Below, one piece after another: positions 12,658 to 22,332 of a stretch of 35,799 bases of DNA. The stretch is from IMG/VR virus record IMGVR_UViG_3300030116_000338, positions 1 to 35,799 of that record, one strand, 5' to 3'. The first letter of the stretch is position 1. Each line of letters begins with the position of its first letter. Source of the DNA: a virus. A program made the position numbers and the translations under genes. The notes beneath the pieces were generated by a model. The model searched no databases, was not told the DNA's origin, and saw only the letters and a program-made list of their open reading frames with translations.

Positions 12658-14248
12658 TCTCAGGCTCCTCGTTGATGTCCGCAAGCATCTGAGCTAACAT
12701 AACTTTGTCAGCCCGTAGCGTAGCTAGAGTTTCTGCCGTTACGTTACCGCTGTTAATCATCTTGTCCGTAGCCCGAATCAGTTCTCTGACGACCTCCCTT
12801 CTTCTTCTTTTTCGGGTCATTCGGGCAACACCCATGCCTACACCAGCACCGCCTATGATCTGCCCAAGTACTGGGAAGCCAGCCAAGGCTGACGCTCCAG
12901 CACCTGCCGTAGCGGCGATAGCGAGAGGAGTAGTAGGAAAACGTAGGCCAGACACGTCTTCAATGCCTTTCATCGTACGGCCAACCATTGTCTGGTTTAT
13001 CGCCTTGCCTGCCTTAACATCGAGCAAATTCTTGGCTCTGAACAACATAGACATACCGTTGATGAGTCGGTAGGCTTCGTCATCAGGCATCAACTTAAGA
13101 AACGCTTGATTCAACTCGTCCCTTACGTACTTACCTGCTACTTCTTTTGCGTTAGCTAAGTCAGGATTCTCAAGTCCTGCCGTAGGCTTCTTACGGAATA
13201 TCTGCTTGTCAAGGGCCCGTCGAACTTCAAGGATGTCTCTGGCTGTAATGTTGCCTTTTTTTGCTCGTTCTTGGAGTCTTTTGACAGCCGTATCAATAAA
13301 CAGATCCACTTTTTTCTGTGCGTCGGGCATCAACTCAACGTAATCATCAAGGTCGTGGAAGCCAGCCTTGAGTTCTTCCAAAGAGTCAGTTAGGTCTTGT
13401 ACCTGAGTCGCGGGGTTCTTAGACCTGTTAATGTAGCTTTGAAGATCAGCCTCGTGTTTAGCTAGTTGACCGTCTACAACCTTTGCATTTACCGCTGGGT
13501 TACGGTCGCCTTTGTAGTCTGGCAGTGTCTGAAGGTAGTCAATCACAGTTTCTTCAGACGGCGAGTGCATGTACACGTTGCGATTCAATGCCCCTACAGG
13601 CTCCACAGTTCCCGGTGCCTTGACGTAGTCCTCAGGTAGTAGGCTGTCTGCAATAGCCTTACGTTCTTCTTCCAGACGCGATTCTGTAGCCATTCTGGTG
13701 GCCTGAACACGGACAGGTGTTGGAACACCGGGAACCTTTGGAGTTGGTGTCTTACCTAAGGTTCCTATGTTCAGGAGCATTTCAGCAGTAGTGGCCTCCT
13801 CTGGATACGCCTGAGCTAACTCACCTAGCTTCTCTACGCCACGTTTGATGTCAGAAGCTTCGTACGACTCTGAGACAAACTCTTGAAGGGCCTCAGGAGC
13901 ATACCTCTTGTAGGCTTCTCCTGCTACTGCTCCTGCTGTCTCTCCTGCTGCACCGACACCGGCTGCAAGTGTAGTAGCCGCCTTAAAACCGCTAGGCATT
14001 CTTTCGAGACCTTCAGCAAGACCTCTGTAACGCTCACGAGTCTCCCTGAAACGCTCAGGTGTTTCTGCAATCATCTCACGTATGCTTTCAGGTTCACGGG
14101 GAGTAGGAGGAGTTACAGTAAAGGTTTCTCCGTTAACAATACCAATGACTTCTCCAGTCGCTTTGTTGGTAGCAGTCTTGAGCGGCAACCATTGTTCACC
14201 GTCCCAGTATATTTTCTGTCCTGTCTGTGGATTAGTCGCTGTCTTCAT
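12647..14248 (-). CDS. Putative internal virion protein with hydrophobic segments (533 aa)
   Basis: A 533-residue protein. Its first 45 residues carry a duplicated short motif (TATNPQTGQKIYW and TATNKATGEVIGI). Then come charged helices (ERFRETRERYRGLAEGLERM), an alanine-glycine-rich segment (TTLAAGVGAAGETAGAVAGE), and near residues 440-475 a long glycine-alanine stretch (AIAATAGAGASALAGF) followed by KRRRREVV. Alternating amphipathic and hydrophobic parts are typical of podovirus ejection proteins that cross the host envelope. No lytic transglycosylase motif was seen. It starts four bases after the stop of the gene before. Confidence 0.6.
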   Translation of the reverse strand: MKTATNPQTGQKIYWDGEQWLPLKTATNKATGEVIGIVNGETFTVTPPTPREPESIREMIAETPERFRETRERYRGLAEGLERMPSGFKAATTLAAGVGAAGETAGAVAGEAYKRYAPEALQEFVSESYEASDIKRGVEKLGELAQAYPEEATTAEMLLNIGTLGKTPTPKVPGVPTPVRVQATRMATESRLEEERKAIADSLLPEDYVKAPGTVEPVGALNRNVYMHSPSEETVIDYLQTLPDYKGDRNPAVNAKVVDGQLAKHEADLQSYINRSKNPATQVQDLTDSLEELKAGFHDLDDYVELMPDAQKKVDLFIDTAVKRLQERAKKGNITARDILEVRRALDKQIFRKKPTAGLENPDLANAKEVAGKYVRDELNQAFLKLMPDDEAYRLINGMSMLFRAKNLLDVKAGKAINQTMVGRTMKGIEDVSGLRFPTTPLAIAATAGAGASALAGFPVLGQIIGGAGVGMGVARMTRKRRRREVVRELIRATDKMINSGNVTAETLATLRADKVMLAQMLADINEEPENEQ

Positions 14249-14251
14249 GTT

Positions 14252-15493
14252 TTATTGATCCAATTCAAAACCTTCGGGAAGTACTGCTTCTGCTTCTTCT
14301 GGCTCCTCTGGCATGGTTATAGGCATGTACACAGTCATGTTGTTTTCGCCCAAACGTTTAGCAGTAGAAGCTCTCACTGTGTTGTATAGTTCTACGGTCT
14401 TAGCCATAGCACGTCGTCGGATCTTCAACAAATTTAAAAGAGCTTCTTGTTGTTGTGTAATGTCTGCACCAGCGCCGATCTTAGCGTACTCACGGTCAGC
14501 ATCTGACAAACCTGTGCCTGCACCGAAGTCTTTAATTTGTTCAGCAACAATCTTAGAAGCTTCAGCAATGTAGTTTTCAGCACTAGTAACTTGCGGATCA
14601 TAGGGCAATCCGATAAGTTCGGCAAAACGTCTGAGGTTTAACTCCACGTTAGCCGCAAGTCCTGTAGGCATCCCGCCCTCAAGACGTGCTGTTTGTCGAT
14701 CCAAAATAGCAATCTGGTCTCTAGCGTTCGTTGCTTTTTCGTGTAATTTGATAAAGCCTTCCACATTAGCCTCTGCCATTTTTTCAGCACCGACCTGCTG
14801 GCTAGTGTCTACAATCTGCTGTACAACATTTGGAGCCTTACGTACCAACCCTAGCTCACTGGCTTTAACGTACTTGTTAGTTTGTTCGTTATAGACTAAA
14901 CCAAAGTCATTGATGTTAACAGCCTTAATGTTGCCATCTACGTCCTGCCAAGCCTCTAGCTTACCTGTGCGGCCTTTGAGCAAAGCGTCTGCTTCTTCGG
15001 CTGAAACAGGACCCATAGCGGTAATCTGAGCAGGAGTAAACCCAGCCATCTTTAGACGTGCTTTGATGACCTGCGGGTTGTCCAGAGGTAACTGCTCAAT
15101 CTGAAACTCTCGTACGTCCTTGCTGATAGCTCTCAGTTCGTCCATGTCCGTAGTAGCTCGTGCAGTCGCCGCTTGGTCTGTAAGACCTGCTCCTTCTGCT
15201 GCTTTTGCTACTTGTTCTTGGAAGGCGCTTAACTGGGCTTGTGCTGCTCCTTGTGCTTGCAACTTACGTGCTGCTTCTGCAAATTTTACAGCGTTTTCCA
15301 TGTCTCCTTGAGACTGATAAAACTTAGCTAGTTGTTGAAGACCTTGCGGCGTATTAGTGTCTATATCGGCCATCATACGTTGTTGTGCTGCTTGACGAGG
15401 TCTTGCCCCAAGTTGCTGGGCAGCAGTAAACAGCCCCTGTTGGTACGAAGGCTGTAGAAGTCCTTGTAAAAACTGTTGTGAAAACTTAGCCAT
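14252..15493 (-). CDS. Putative internal virion protein (413 aa)
   Basis: A 413-residue, helix-rich protein starting MAKFSQQFLQGLLQPSY. ggag about eight bases before ATG 15493 supports this start over the open frame to 15547. The first 150 residues are alanine-glutamine-rich (AAQQLGARPRQAAQQR, later LQAQGAAQAQLSAFQEQV). A later part (VNLRRF-type helices and LSDADREYAKIGAG) is strongly helical, and the end is acidic. The segment DFGAGTGLSDADREYAKIG is of a kind seen in virion proteins of marine podoviruses. Position among the tail and core genes suggests a core or ejection protein; no enzyme motif is visible. Confidence 0.6.
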   Translation of the reverse strand: MAKFSQQFLQGLLQPSYQQGLFTAAQQLGARPRQAAQQRMMADIDTNTPQGLQQLAKFYQSQGDMENAVKFAEAARKLQAQGAAQAQLSAFQEQVAKAAEGAGLTDQAATARATTDMDELRAISKDVREFQIEQLPLDNPQVIKARLKMAGFTPAQITAMGPVSAEEADALLKGRTGKLEAWQDVDGNIKAVNINDFGLVYNEQTNKYVKASELGLVRKAPNVVQQIVDTSQQVGAEKMAEANVEGFIKLHEKATNARDQIAILDRQTARLEGGMPTGLAANVELNLRRFAELIGLPYDPQVTSAENYIAEASKIVAEQIKDFGAGTGLSDADREYAKIGAGADITQQQEALLNLLKIRRRAMAKTVELYNTVRASTAKRLGENNMTVYMPITMPEEPEEAEAVLPEGFELDQ

Positions 15494-15506
15494 TATTAAC
15501 TCCCAA

Positions 15507-16628
15507 TTAACCGAAGATGCGGAACAAACCGCCACCGGACGGATCAAGCCCCACTACGTCATCTAGAAACTCAGAAAAAGATTTACCGGTGCCTAATACT
15601 CCGCCACCGCCGGTTGCTCCTCCAGTTCCCCCAACAAACGTAGGCTTTAACGCTTGTGACAACAAGCCTGTACCTATCTGACCCATGAGATTGGCTTGAC
15701 CAATACCTGAAGATAGTAGTGCCTCAAGGCCACTCATTTCTGCTTCTCCGAAGAGGCCAGCGCCTTCTAGTTGACCACGCTGGGCAAGTTGTGCTGTAGT
15801 CATTGCAGGCTGTGTAGCGGCAATAAGCTGTGCCTGAGGTACGTAACCAGCGGACAATAACTGACCACCTAGTTGAGCCTGTTGTGCTTGCTCTGCTTGC
15901 GCTTGTTGCATTGCAGCCAACATTGCCCTACTTCTTGCTTCTTCTTGTGCCTGAGCTTGCGCTAACAACTCAGGAGTAGCTCCGCCGTACGCCGCTGAAC
16001 TAACACCAAGTCTTCCCTGTGCTGCCAGCCTTTCTTCCAAAGCTAAACGCTGTCGCTCTTCTTCAGGACGTTGTGCGGCTCTCATGCGCTCAAAGATAGC
16101 CTGTTCACGTTCCTGCGTAGGAGTCATGGCCTGTCCGTAGAACTGCCCTGCTCCGCCTAAGAGTTGACGTTGTAAAGCCTGTTCTTCTGGAGACACAGCT
16201 AAAGTAGTGCCGCCTTCTGGACCTACACCCATCATGCCGCCAGTAGCAGTAGTCACAGTAAACGGTCTAAATTCTGTTTGGGTCAAGCCTTGACGTGCAA
16301 CGTCAGAAGCTTCGCGTCTAGCGCGTTCACCAATATCTCCAAGACGTTGATACGCTTGTTGTGCTAACAAAGCGCCGCCAAGACCACCCAAAGCTTGTTG
16401 ACCTCCTGTACTACCCAAGAAGTCGCCTATGCCACCAAAAAGTCCGCTTAGGAATCCTTGGTCTTGTCCTGCAGTTTCAGGAGGCATGGCGGGTACACTA
16501 AAGGGTGTATAACCATAGTCAGCAGGGTTTGTTATTGTTGACCCTAAAGTTTGAAAAACACCGCCCATGTCTTTTATTTCTGTTTCATAAGGCGAAGACG
16601 GAGTTATGCCTATTATTCCATTACTCAT
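15507..16628 (-). CDS. Putative internal virion / tail protein (373 aa)
   Basis: A 373-residue, glycine-, alanine- and glutamine-rich protein. It contains a glycine-rich stretch near residues 60-90 (GFLSGLFGGIGDFLGSTGG), long polar helices (AQAQAQEEARSRAMLAAMQQ), and a glycine-rich C-terminus (FVGGTGGATGGGGVLGTG). The start shares ATGA with the tail gene before it. The composition resembles small internal virion proteins of T7-like phages, which sit just after the tail tube genes. Function inferred only from place and composition. Confidence 0.6.
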   Translation of the reverse strand: MSNGIIGITPSSPYETEIKDMGGVFQTLGSTITNPADYGYTPFSVPAMPPETAGQDQGFLSGLFGGIGDFLGSTGGQQALGGLGGALLAQQAYQRLGDIGERARREASDVARQGLTQTEFRPFTVTTATGGMMGVGPEGGTTLAVSPEEQALQRQLLGGAGQFYGQAMTPTQEREQAIFERMRAAQRPEEERQRLALEERLAAQGRLGVSSAAYGGATPELLAQAQAQEEARSRAMLAAMQQAQAEQAQQAQLGGQLLSAGYVPQAQLIAATQPAMTTAQLAQRGQLEGAGLFGEAEMSGLEALLSSGIGQANLMGQIGTGLLSQALKPTFVGGTGGATGGGGVLGTGKSFSEFLDDVVGLDPSGGGLFRIFG

Positions 16629-18163
16629 AATGTTTTACCTATTAGCGCAAGTAGGTTAATTTCTTGTAATGACAGAGCAAAGCCATTGATGTCGGACTCA
16701 AGACCTACAACAACAGTTGTACCGCTGCCTACAGCATTCAAGCTGCGTTGGTTAGTAAGTTCACCACCAGTAAACTCTGATAGTGGACTAGAGTTAGTAC
16801 CAAATTCGTTGACGTTGAAGAAGGCAGGTTGTTGGTTACCTACCGTAAATTCTGTGGTTCTGTAAGACGTACCAAAGTCATACGCAAACTTCATAAATAC
16901 CGTAGCACTGTTTGCACCTACCAATGTTGGCTTGATTTTCTTAAGAATCTTAAGACGAGATACGTCACCAAATGTCAAACTAGGGCTAAAGTATTTAAAA
17001 CGATAAGAGCTTCCGTTGTCTGAGTAGTCTTTGTACTCACCGATGCCGTCTGTTGTTCCTACGTACAACGTACCGTTAGTCAGTCTTTCGTAAGCAGTAA
17101 ACACAGAACCGGGCCAACGTGTTACCCTGTATGATCCGTCTTCTAGCGTTCCCCTAACGTCAAAACAGAATGTTGTGTTTTGTCCTACAAATGTCAACAA
17201 ATAAAAGTTTTCTTCAGGGCTGTAAATAGTCCTAAAAAACTCTGTCTCTCCTTGTATTAATCCAATAATGTCTTTTGTAATTGTACGTGACAGTGTACTA
17301 ATCGGCATTGACTTTTCTTGTATGGTTCTGCCAAAGCTACGCAGACCAGTGTGTGACAAGAAGATAACGTCTGTACCTGTATGCTGTACAGTGTCTCTGT
17401 CAACACAGCCTACGCCTGCAACAGTATCCATAAGGGACATTGTTGCTGGTGCTTCTGCTCCTTGGTACACAACAATACTGTGTTGCCCAAAGATAATCAA
17501 CATTCCGTTATGTGCTGCTAGTGCAACAATCTCGTCGTAACCGTCAGGCCATACCTTAGAGATATCAATTCTGCCGCTTGTACCGCCAGACCAGTTATGG
17601 CCGATCAACAAGTCAGACCAGTAAACAGTAGACTTGTTGTTAGTAAAGTCAGCAGTCCAAAGCCGACCATACGCGGCAATGACCTCGTTACCATACATGG
17701 TAGACGCAACGCCTGCCGCACCGGATACACTACTAAGAGTCTCTACTGAGCCTGAAGCGTTGCTATACACCAAAGGCTGAAAACCACGCTGAAAGAAATA
17801 GATGCTGTCATTAAAATCAACCATCTTCCAGTTGTCAGCAGTGATTGTGTAACTACCGGGCGTTTCATCAACTAACGTAGTTGTGCCGCTAATGATTTTG
17901 TTGTTGCCTACAGAGAATATCTTGCTGTTACCAGCGTTGTCTCTGAACTCTCTAATAGCACGTAGAGCCGCAGTACCAAGCACAGTCTTGTTTGTAGTAA
18001 TAACGTCATAGCCCTTACGTGCCGCAATACGACCACGCTTGTCAATGACTGCATTATCTGCAATCTCAGCAAACGACGGGTCTTGAGCCAGCGGAGAATC
18101 TTCGGTGTTGATACCTTTGAAAGCTGGAGCTACAAGATTAATACTGCGTAGTTCTTGTGCCAT
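16625..18163 (-). CDS. Tail tubular protein B-like (nozzle) protein
   Basis: A 512-residue protein following the short tail gene, in the order of T7 genes 11 and 12. Near the N-terminus it has INLVAPAFKGINTEDSPLAQD and later AEIADNAVIDKRGRIAARKG, the typical opening of phage nozzle or tail tubular B-like proteins in marine podoviruses. It then continues as strand-rich, propeller-like sequence with many aromatic and glycine residues. Part of it (TAYERLTNGTLYVGTTDGIG) is repeated-strand in character. It probably forms the distal tail tube through which DNA leaves. It starts just after the previous stop and ends in an ATGA overlap. Confidence 0.75.
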   Translation of the reverse strand: MAQELRSINLVAPAFKGINTEDSPLAQDPSFAEIADNAVIDKRGRIAARKGYDVITTNKTVLGTAALRAIREFRDNAGNSKIFSVGNNKIISGTTTLVDETPGSYTITADNWKMVDFNDSIYFFQRGFQPLVYSNASGSVETLSSVSGAAGVASTMYGNEVIAAYGRLWTADFTNNKSTVYWSDLLIGHNWSGGTSGRIDISKVWPDGYDEIVALAAHNGMLIIFGQHSIVVYQGAEAPATMSLMDTVAGVGCVDRDTVQHTGTDVIFLSHTGLRSFGRTIQEKSMPISTLSRTITKDIIGLIQGETEFFRTIYSPEENFYLLTFVGQNTTFCFDVRGTLEDGSYRVTRWPGSVFTAYERLTNGTLYVGTTDGIGEYKDYSDNGSSYRFKYFSPSLTFGDVSRLKILKKIKPTLVGANSATVFMKFAYDFGTSYRTTEFTVGNQQPAFFNVNEFGTNSSPLSEFTGGELTNQRSLNAVGSGTTVVVGLESDINGFALSLQEINLLALIGKTL

Positions 18164-18164
18164 A

Positions 18165-18812
18165 TTAGATAGTCCTAAAGATCATCTCTTCTGGGTGCTT
18201 TGCCGCATCAATGGCAATAGCGTCTGATAGGTACTTGTCAGCAATAGCAAAGTACTCAGCAGTAGAAGTACCCCCTGTCTCACCACGCTCTCGTGCCAGC
18301 AAAGCAACAGCAAGATGAATCACAGGCTTTTCTGGTACTAATAATTCAGTGCCGTCTAATGTTAGTTCTGTTTGTCGCTTAACCACATCAAAACGAAGAC
18401 TGTACACACCATCAGGCTTAGGATTAACAAGGATCTGAGTGTCGCCGTTAGAGTCTAGACCATTAAATGTGTAGTACTTGGGCGCACCAGATACTTCATC
18501 AGAAACGTAAATGTTATCGTTAAACCAGTCTTTTGTCTGATAACCCATAAAGCAGTTCTGAGTGTCGTTTATTGCAGTCATTACTTTTACGTCGTCACCA
18601 CAGCCTGTTAGTGAGTACAGGTTATCGTCAGCAACTGTGCTAATAACAACTGTGTCACGCAGTGCAGACCAGTCAGCTGCTTGTTCAACAATAGTCTTAG
18701 CGTCGTTGATAAAGTCACCAGCCATCTTAGAGTAAGTGCTGTCAGTTACACTGTTAACTTCTTCTTCACGCAAACGGCGCAATACGTTGTTCATAATGTT
18801 AAGGTACGTCAT
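18165..18812 (-). CDS. Tail tubular protein A-like protein (gp11-like)
   Basis: A 215-residue protein with the opening helix pattern of T7 gp11-type tail tubular A proteins: YLNIMNNVLRRLREEEVNSV, then YSKMAGDFINDAKTIVEQAADW. A strand-rich middle and a final helical part (KPVIHLAVALLARERGETGG) follow. It should form the ring joining the portal to the nozzle. Its gene is separated from the portal by the capsid and fibre genes, unlike in T7. It shares ATGA with the repeat-protein gene upstream. Confidence 0.75.
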   Translation of the reverse strand: MTYLNIMNNVLRRLREEEVNSVTDSTYSKMAGDFINDAKTIVEQAADWSALRDTVVISTVADDNLYSLTGCGDDVKVMTAINDTQNCFMGYQTKDWFNDNIYVSDEVSGAPKYYTFNGLDSNGDTQILVNPKPDGVYSLRFDVVKRQTELTLDGTELLVPEKPVIHLAVALLARERGETGGTSTAEYFAIADKYLSDAIAIDAAKHPEEMIFRTI

Positions 18813-21805
18813 ACCAACATTCCCTTAATTAGTTTGTCTAAGTTTTGTTGTGATACAGGTTTTTGCTGTATTTCTTGTATTGGAGAACGCTGGTACCCTA
18901 GTCCTTTAAACTCTTGTTTTTGAAAAGGTCTTATTTCAGGCTTAGACAACATAGCCAACTGTTGTTGTGCTAGTTGTTGTTGTTGTTGTCCAAGGCCAAA
19001 CAATCCGCCTAAAGTCCCTAACCCAAGTTGGCCAAGCCCTTCACCTAAGCCTTCTAACGCTCCTTCTAAGCCCCCAACTTGTTGACCAAGTCCTTCAAGG
19101 CCACCCATAAGGCCGCCTACCTGCTCTCCAAGACCTGCAACTTGTTCTTCTGTTCGTGTTGCGGTTTCTTCGATAAGCTCTTGCATAGCTGACTCTCTAG
19201 TAAGAGCGCCTTCTTGAAGAGCTTCGAAATTAACATTAACTAAAAGGCTAAGGTCTTCAAGATCAAGCCCTAGTTCATTAAGCCTGTCTTGAGTGCGTTC
19301 ATCAAGATTTTCAAGATTACCGCCTACGTTAATTAAATCTTCTGCAATGTCTGCTACTTCATCTGTTAACGTACCAAGTTGACCGCCAAGTTCTGCTCTT
19401 TCTTCTTCAGCTGCTTCGAGTTGCTCTGCAGTGCTTTGTTGATAAGCTTCTAGATCACCAGAAAGAGACTCTTGAACTTCTCCTATTAATGCTGTAACTT
19501 CTTCTTGAGTTACAGAGGCAGGAAACTCAATACCGTTAATAGCCTGAGAAACAATTTCAGTTACGTCACTAGAGGTTAATCCTTCTGGTTGTGCTTCTAG
19601 CTGCGCCTGAATAATTTCAAGGACTTGTTCTGCAGTTACGCCTTCTGGAAACTGAATGTCGCTAATAGCTGTATTAACAATATCTTGTACTTCGTCAGTG
19701 GACAAAGTATCTATTTCAGGAAATTGAATGTTGCCGATAGCTTCACTAACGATTCGGTCTACGTCTTCTACACTAATGCCTTCAGGAAATTGAATACCAC
19801 TAACAGCAGTATCAACGATCTGTTGAACTTCTTCTGAAGTCATACCTTCTGGAATAACAATTCCACTAATAGCTTGATTAACTATTTCTTGAACCTGCTC
19901 TGGGCTAGTACCTGCGGGAATACCAGCAATAGCTTCATTGACAATATTACTGACTTCTTCAGTAGTAATACCCTGCGGTATTTCAATAGCACTTACAGCA
20001 CCGTTAACAATTTCTTGTACTTGCTCTTGTGTTAAAGTATCTGCTTCAGGAATAGTACTAATTGCGTTATTAACAATTTGTTCAATTTGTTCTGGAGTCA
20101 GTGTCTCTGGTTGTTCTAGTCCAGCCAGTTCACTTGCTACTACTTGCTGTATTTGCTCTACAGTTAAAGCATCTTGTGCTTCAAACTCAGACCTATATTC
20201 TTCCATGTAGTCATTAAACAAATCCTGAATAACTGAAGCTTCTAACCCTGTAGCTTCTTGAATTGTATCAGCAAGTATGTCTTCTTCTGCGGCTCCTCCT
20301 TCAACTTCGTCAAATATATCTGTTGCGCCAATAATTCCCGGATCAAAAATAGAACCGCCTTCGCCTTCACCGCCAACTCCTGCTCTTGTTTCCTCAAACA
20401 ACTGATCAACAGCGTCTACTGTTGTTTGTGCCGCGTCGTATAACCACTCAGGAACATCAGGCAAAACCGAAGCAATTTGTGAAACTAAAGTTTGACCCTC
20501 GTTAATAGTTGCGCCTAATTCAGTAGCATAAGTAAACCACTCGTTAGCAGAGACGCCGCTTGAATTTACTATATTACCAGCCGAATCTCTTACAATCTGA
20601 CCTATAACATTGCCGTCTGCGTCTAAAAGCTGATCTGTTGTGGTGGTGTTAACAACGTCTCCGACTTGCCCAAACACTCCACTTTCTCTTAAAGCGTCCA
20701 TTGCTGTGTTGCTTAAAAAAGACGTGGCAGCCGCCCGCAAAGCACCTTCAGGATCTATTTGTCCTGTTGTTAAAAGCTGTGTCGCTGCGTTCACGATAGA
20801 AGAAGCAGTAGCGTTTGCGGCTAAAGCTGCTGACGATCCTGCAAGAGCATTAGGAGCCAAAGCATTGGCTATTGCTGGCGTTCCAACTACGCTAAGAGCA
20901 ACTGCAAAACCTAATTTAGCAATGTCTCCTATGTTTATACTGTCGTCTATTTTATTTGTTTTAACGTAAGCAGAACCATTCCATTTAAAAGTATCGCCGT
21001 CACTGTTATACATAGTGCCGTCTACGCCATACTTAGCTAAAAGCGCTTGGTTTTCTTCAGAATTGACCCAACGATCATAAGCGGAAGATTGTTCTTGCAT
21101 TCTTTCGCCGTATAACTCTGTATAATCAGCTTGAGCATCGTCACCATACTGAGTAAGATCTTCACCTTCAAGAATCATTAACTCATCTTCAGTCAATGAA
21201 CCGGTGTACTCATCCCAGTTGCCTACATCATAATCGCCAGACTGAAGAAGCTGTTCTCGTTCAGTCATGTAAGCAAGATAGTTATCAAAGTCACCAAAGG
21301 CTTGCTTAAGCATCTGAGAGCCTTCGGCATTGAAGTACTCACGTAATTCCGCTTCTGTTACTTGTGTAGAGTCACCCCTTGCGTATAGTGCGTTAGGATT
21401 AGCATCACCTCGCTCGACGCCTTTAAAAAATGTAAACGTACTAATGCCTTCGGGTTCTGGAGGTATAGGCGCTTGTTTTGGAGGATCTCCTTTTACTGGC
21501 CCAGCATCTGGTGGAGGCGCAGGCGCAGGAGTTGGTACTGGGGCATTAGGGTCAAACGGCCCAGTTTCACCGGGTTGAGTTTTGGTCGGATCAGAGGTAG
21601 GTATGCCAGTAGGCTCTGTTTGAGTTGTAGTCGTAGTAGGCTCTTCTTTGACAATAACATCGCCTGTTGGACTAGGCGTTATAGTGTCGTCAGGCATTGT
21701 AAGCATACCACCATCAGTAGACGGAGCGCTAACAGGCATGTAACCAACGGGAGTAAACTCAAAGAACTCCCCATTTATTTCTACAATGTCGCCGTAACTT
21801 GCCAT
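18809..21805 (-). CDS. Large repeat-containing structural protein (998 aa)
   Basis: A 998-residue protein of unusual build. Residues 25-110 are threonine-proline-rich and disordered-looking. A hydrophobic alanine-rich segment lies near 300-345 (GFAVALSVVGTPAIANALAP). Residues 546-787 hold eleven degenerate 22-residue repeats of the type G-(M/I/V)-T-x-E-x-V-x-x-I-V-x-x-A-(I/V)-x-x-I-x-x-P-E. Long coiled-coil helices follow, then a glycine-leucine-rich zone (GLGEQVGGLMGGLEGLGQQV) and a glutamine run. Such a rod could be a tail needle, fibre or ejection protein; no named family is evident. It directly follows the holin-like gene and precedes the tail tube genes. Lower G+C than the early genes by eye. 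Confidence 0.75.
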   Translation of the reverse strand: MASYGDIVEINGEFFEFTPVGYMPVSAPSTDGGMLTMPDDTITPSPTGDVIVKEEPTTTTTQTEPTGIPTSDPTKTQPGETGPFDPNAPVPTPAPAPPPDAGPVKGDPPKQAPIPPEPEGISTFTFFKGVERGDANPNALYARGDSTQVTEAELREYFNAEGSQMLKQAFGDFDNYLAYMTEREQLLQSGDYDVGNWDEYTGSLTEDELMILEGEDLTQYGDDAQADYTELYGERMQEQSSAYDRWVNSEENQALLAKYGVDGTMYNSDGDTFKWNGSAYVKTNKIDDSINIGDIAKLGFAVALSVVGTPAIANALAPNALAGSSAALAANATASSIVNAATQLLTTGQIDPEGALRAAATSFLSNTAMDALRESGVFGQVGDVVNTTTTDQLLDADGNVIGQIVRDSAGNIVNSSGVSANEWFTYATELGATINEGQTLVSQIASVLPDVPEWLYDAAQTTVDAVDQLFEETRAGVGGEGEGGSIFDPGIIGATDIFDEVEGGAAEEDILADTIQEATGLEASVIQDLFNDYMEEYRSEFEAQDALTVEQIQQVVASELAGLEQPETLTPEQIEQIVNNAISTIPEADTLTQEQVQEIVNGAVSAIEIPQGITTEEVSNIVNEAIAGIPAGTSPEQVQEIVNQAISGIVIPEGMTSEEVQQIVDTAVSGIQFPEGISVEDVDRIVSEAIGNIQFPEIDTLSTDEVQDIVNTAISDIQFPEGVTAEQVLEIIQAQLEAQPEGLTSSDVTEIVSQAINGIEFPASVTQEEVTALIGEVQESLSGDLEAYQQSTAEQLEAAEEERAELGGQLGTLTDEVADIAEDLINVGGNLENLDERTQDRLNELGLDLEDLSLLVNVNFEALQEGALTRESAMQELIEETATRTEEQVAGLGEQVGGLMGGLEGLGQQVGGLEGALEGLGEGLGQLGLGTLGGLFGLGQQQQQLAQQQLAMLSKPEIRPFQKQEFKGLGYQRSPIQEIQQKPVSQQNLDKLIKGMLV
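19445..20170 (-). repeat. Eleven 22-residue coding repeats
   Basis: Eleven consecutive units of 20-24 residues, mostly 22 (about 66 bases), with the core (E/D)-x-V-x-x-I-V-x-x-A-(I/V) and ending in PE or PA. They are clearly related in protein but diverged in DNA, so they are old rather than a recent slippage product. The period of 22 equals two hendecads, as in right-handed coiled coils. Confidence 0.85.
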
Positions 21806-22150
21806 TTACTTTTTCCAGTTAGCTAAACCACGAATACCAAATGATGCCGCTACAGCAGCCCCTAAGAAGCCTTTGTACCACTCAGGCATTGCGTCTAGTG
21901 CTTCAAACCCAGACATTACGACAGGAACCATTGATGGAAAAAACGCAAGAACACATGGCACAGAAAACAAAATAGTAAACCACTCGTCTTTCCATGAACT
22001 GTTTGCGTTACTTGCGTTGATGTTTTCCCAGTTAGCGTCCTGCTGTATAGCTACCATTTTACGCTCGTGAACGGCTTTCTTTTCTTCTGCTTTGCGTTCA
22101 AAGTGTCCAGTAACTAAAGATGCTAATGGGCCGATAAGTTGCTGAATCAT
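21806..22150 (-). CDS. Holin-like membrane protein (GTA holin 3TM type)
   Basis: A 114-residue protein. A charged N-terminal helix (HFERKAEEKKAVHERKMVAI) is followed by SWKDEWFTILFSVPCVLAFF, another hydrophobic part (MVPVVMSGFEAL) and a last helix (FLGAAVAASFGIRGLANW). The W-K-D-E-W plus hydrophobic pattern is that of the three-helix holin family first seen in gene transfer agents. A holin forms holes in the inner membrane at lysis time. It shares ATGA with the small membrane-protein gene before it, and the repeat-protein gene follows its stop directly. The peptidoglycan enzyme lies far away at 34703-35053. Confidence 0.75.
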   Translation of the reverse strand: MIQQLIGPLASLVTGHFERKAEEKKAVHERKMVAIQQDANWENINASNANSSWKDEWFTILFSVPCVLAFFPSMVPVVMSGFEALDAMPEWYKGFLGAAVAASFGIRGLANWKK

Positions 22151-22332
22151 CGAAAATACTCTGCAACAACAATACTAGCTATAATAAAAGGATAAATAGA
22201 CAGAACCATTTTCTCTAACTTGTCAAACCTTTTGACACCTGAATCAAGCTGACGTTGAATCATTTCATAGCGAATAAGACATTCTCTTTCATGGCCTTCA
22301 AGCCTTGCTAATAATTCTTCTGTTCTACTCAT
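22147..22332 (-). CDS. Small C-tail membrane protein, possible lysis accessory (61 aa)
   Basis: A 61-residue protein with a charged helical N-terminal part (TEELLARLEGHERECLIRYEM) and one C-terminal membrane helix (MVLSIYPFIIASIVVAEYF, about residues 42-60). It is wedged by ATGA overlaps between two other membrane-protein genes, next to the holin-like gene. A role in lysis control, such as an antiholin or spanin partner, is plausible from position only. Confidence 0.6.
   Translation of the reverse strand: MSRTEELLARLEGHERECLIRYEMIQRQLDSGVKRFDKLEKMVLSIYPFIIASIVVAEYFR

Noticed and set aside
12647-14248. Tail lysozyme or transglycosylase domain
   Set aside because: No catalytic Glu motif of known lysozyme or transglycosylase families was visible in this or the neighbouring internal proteins.
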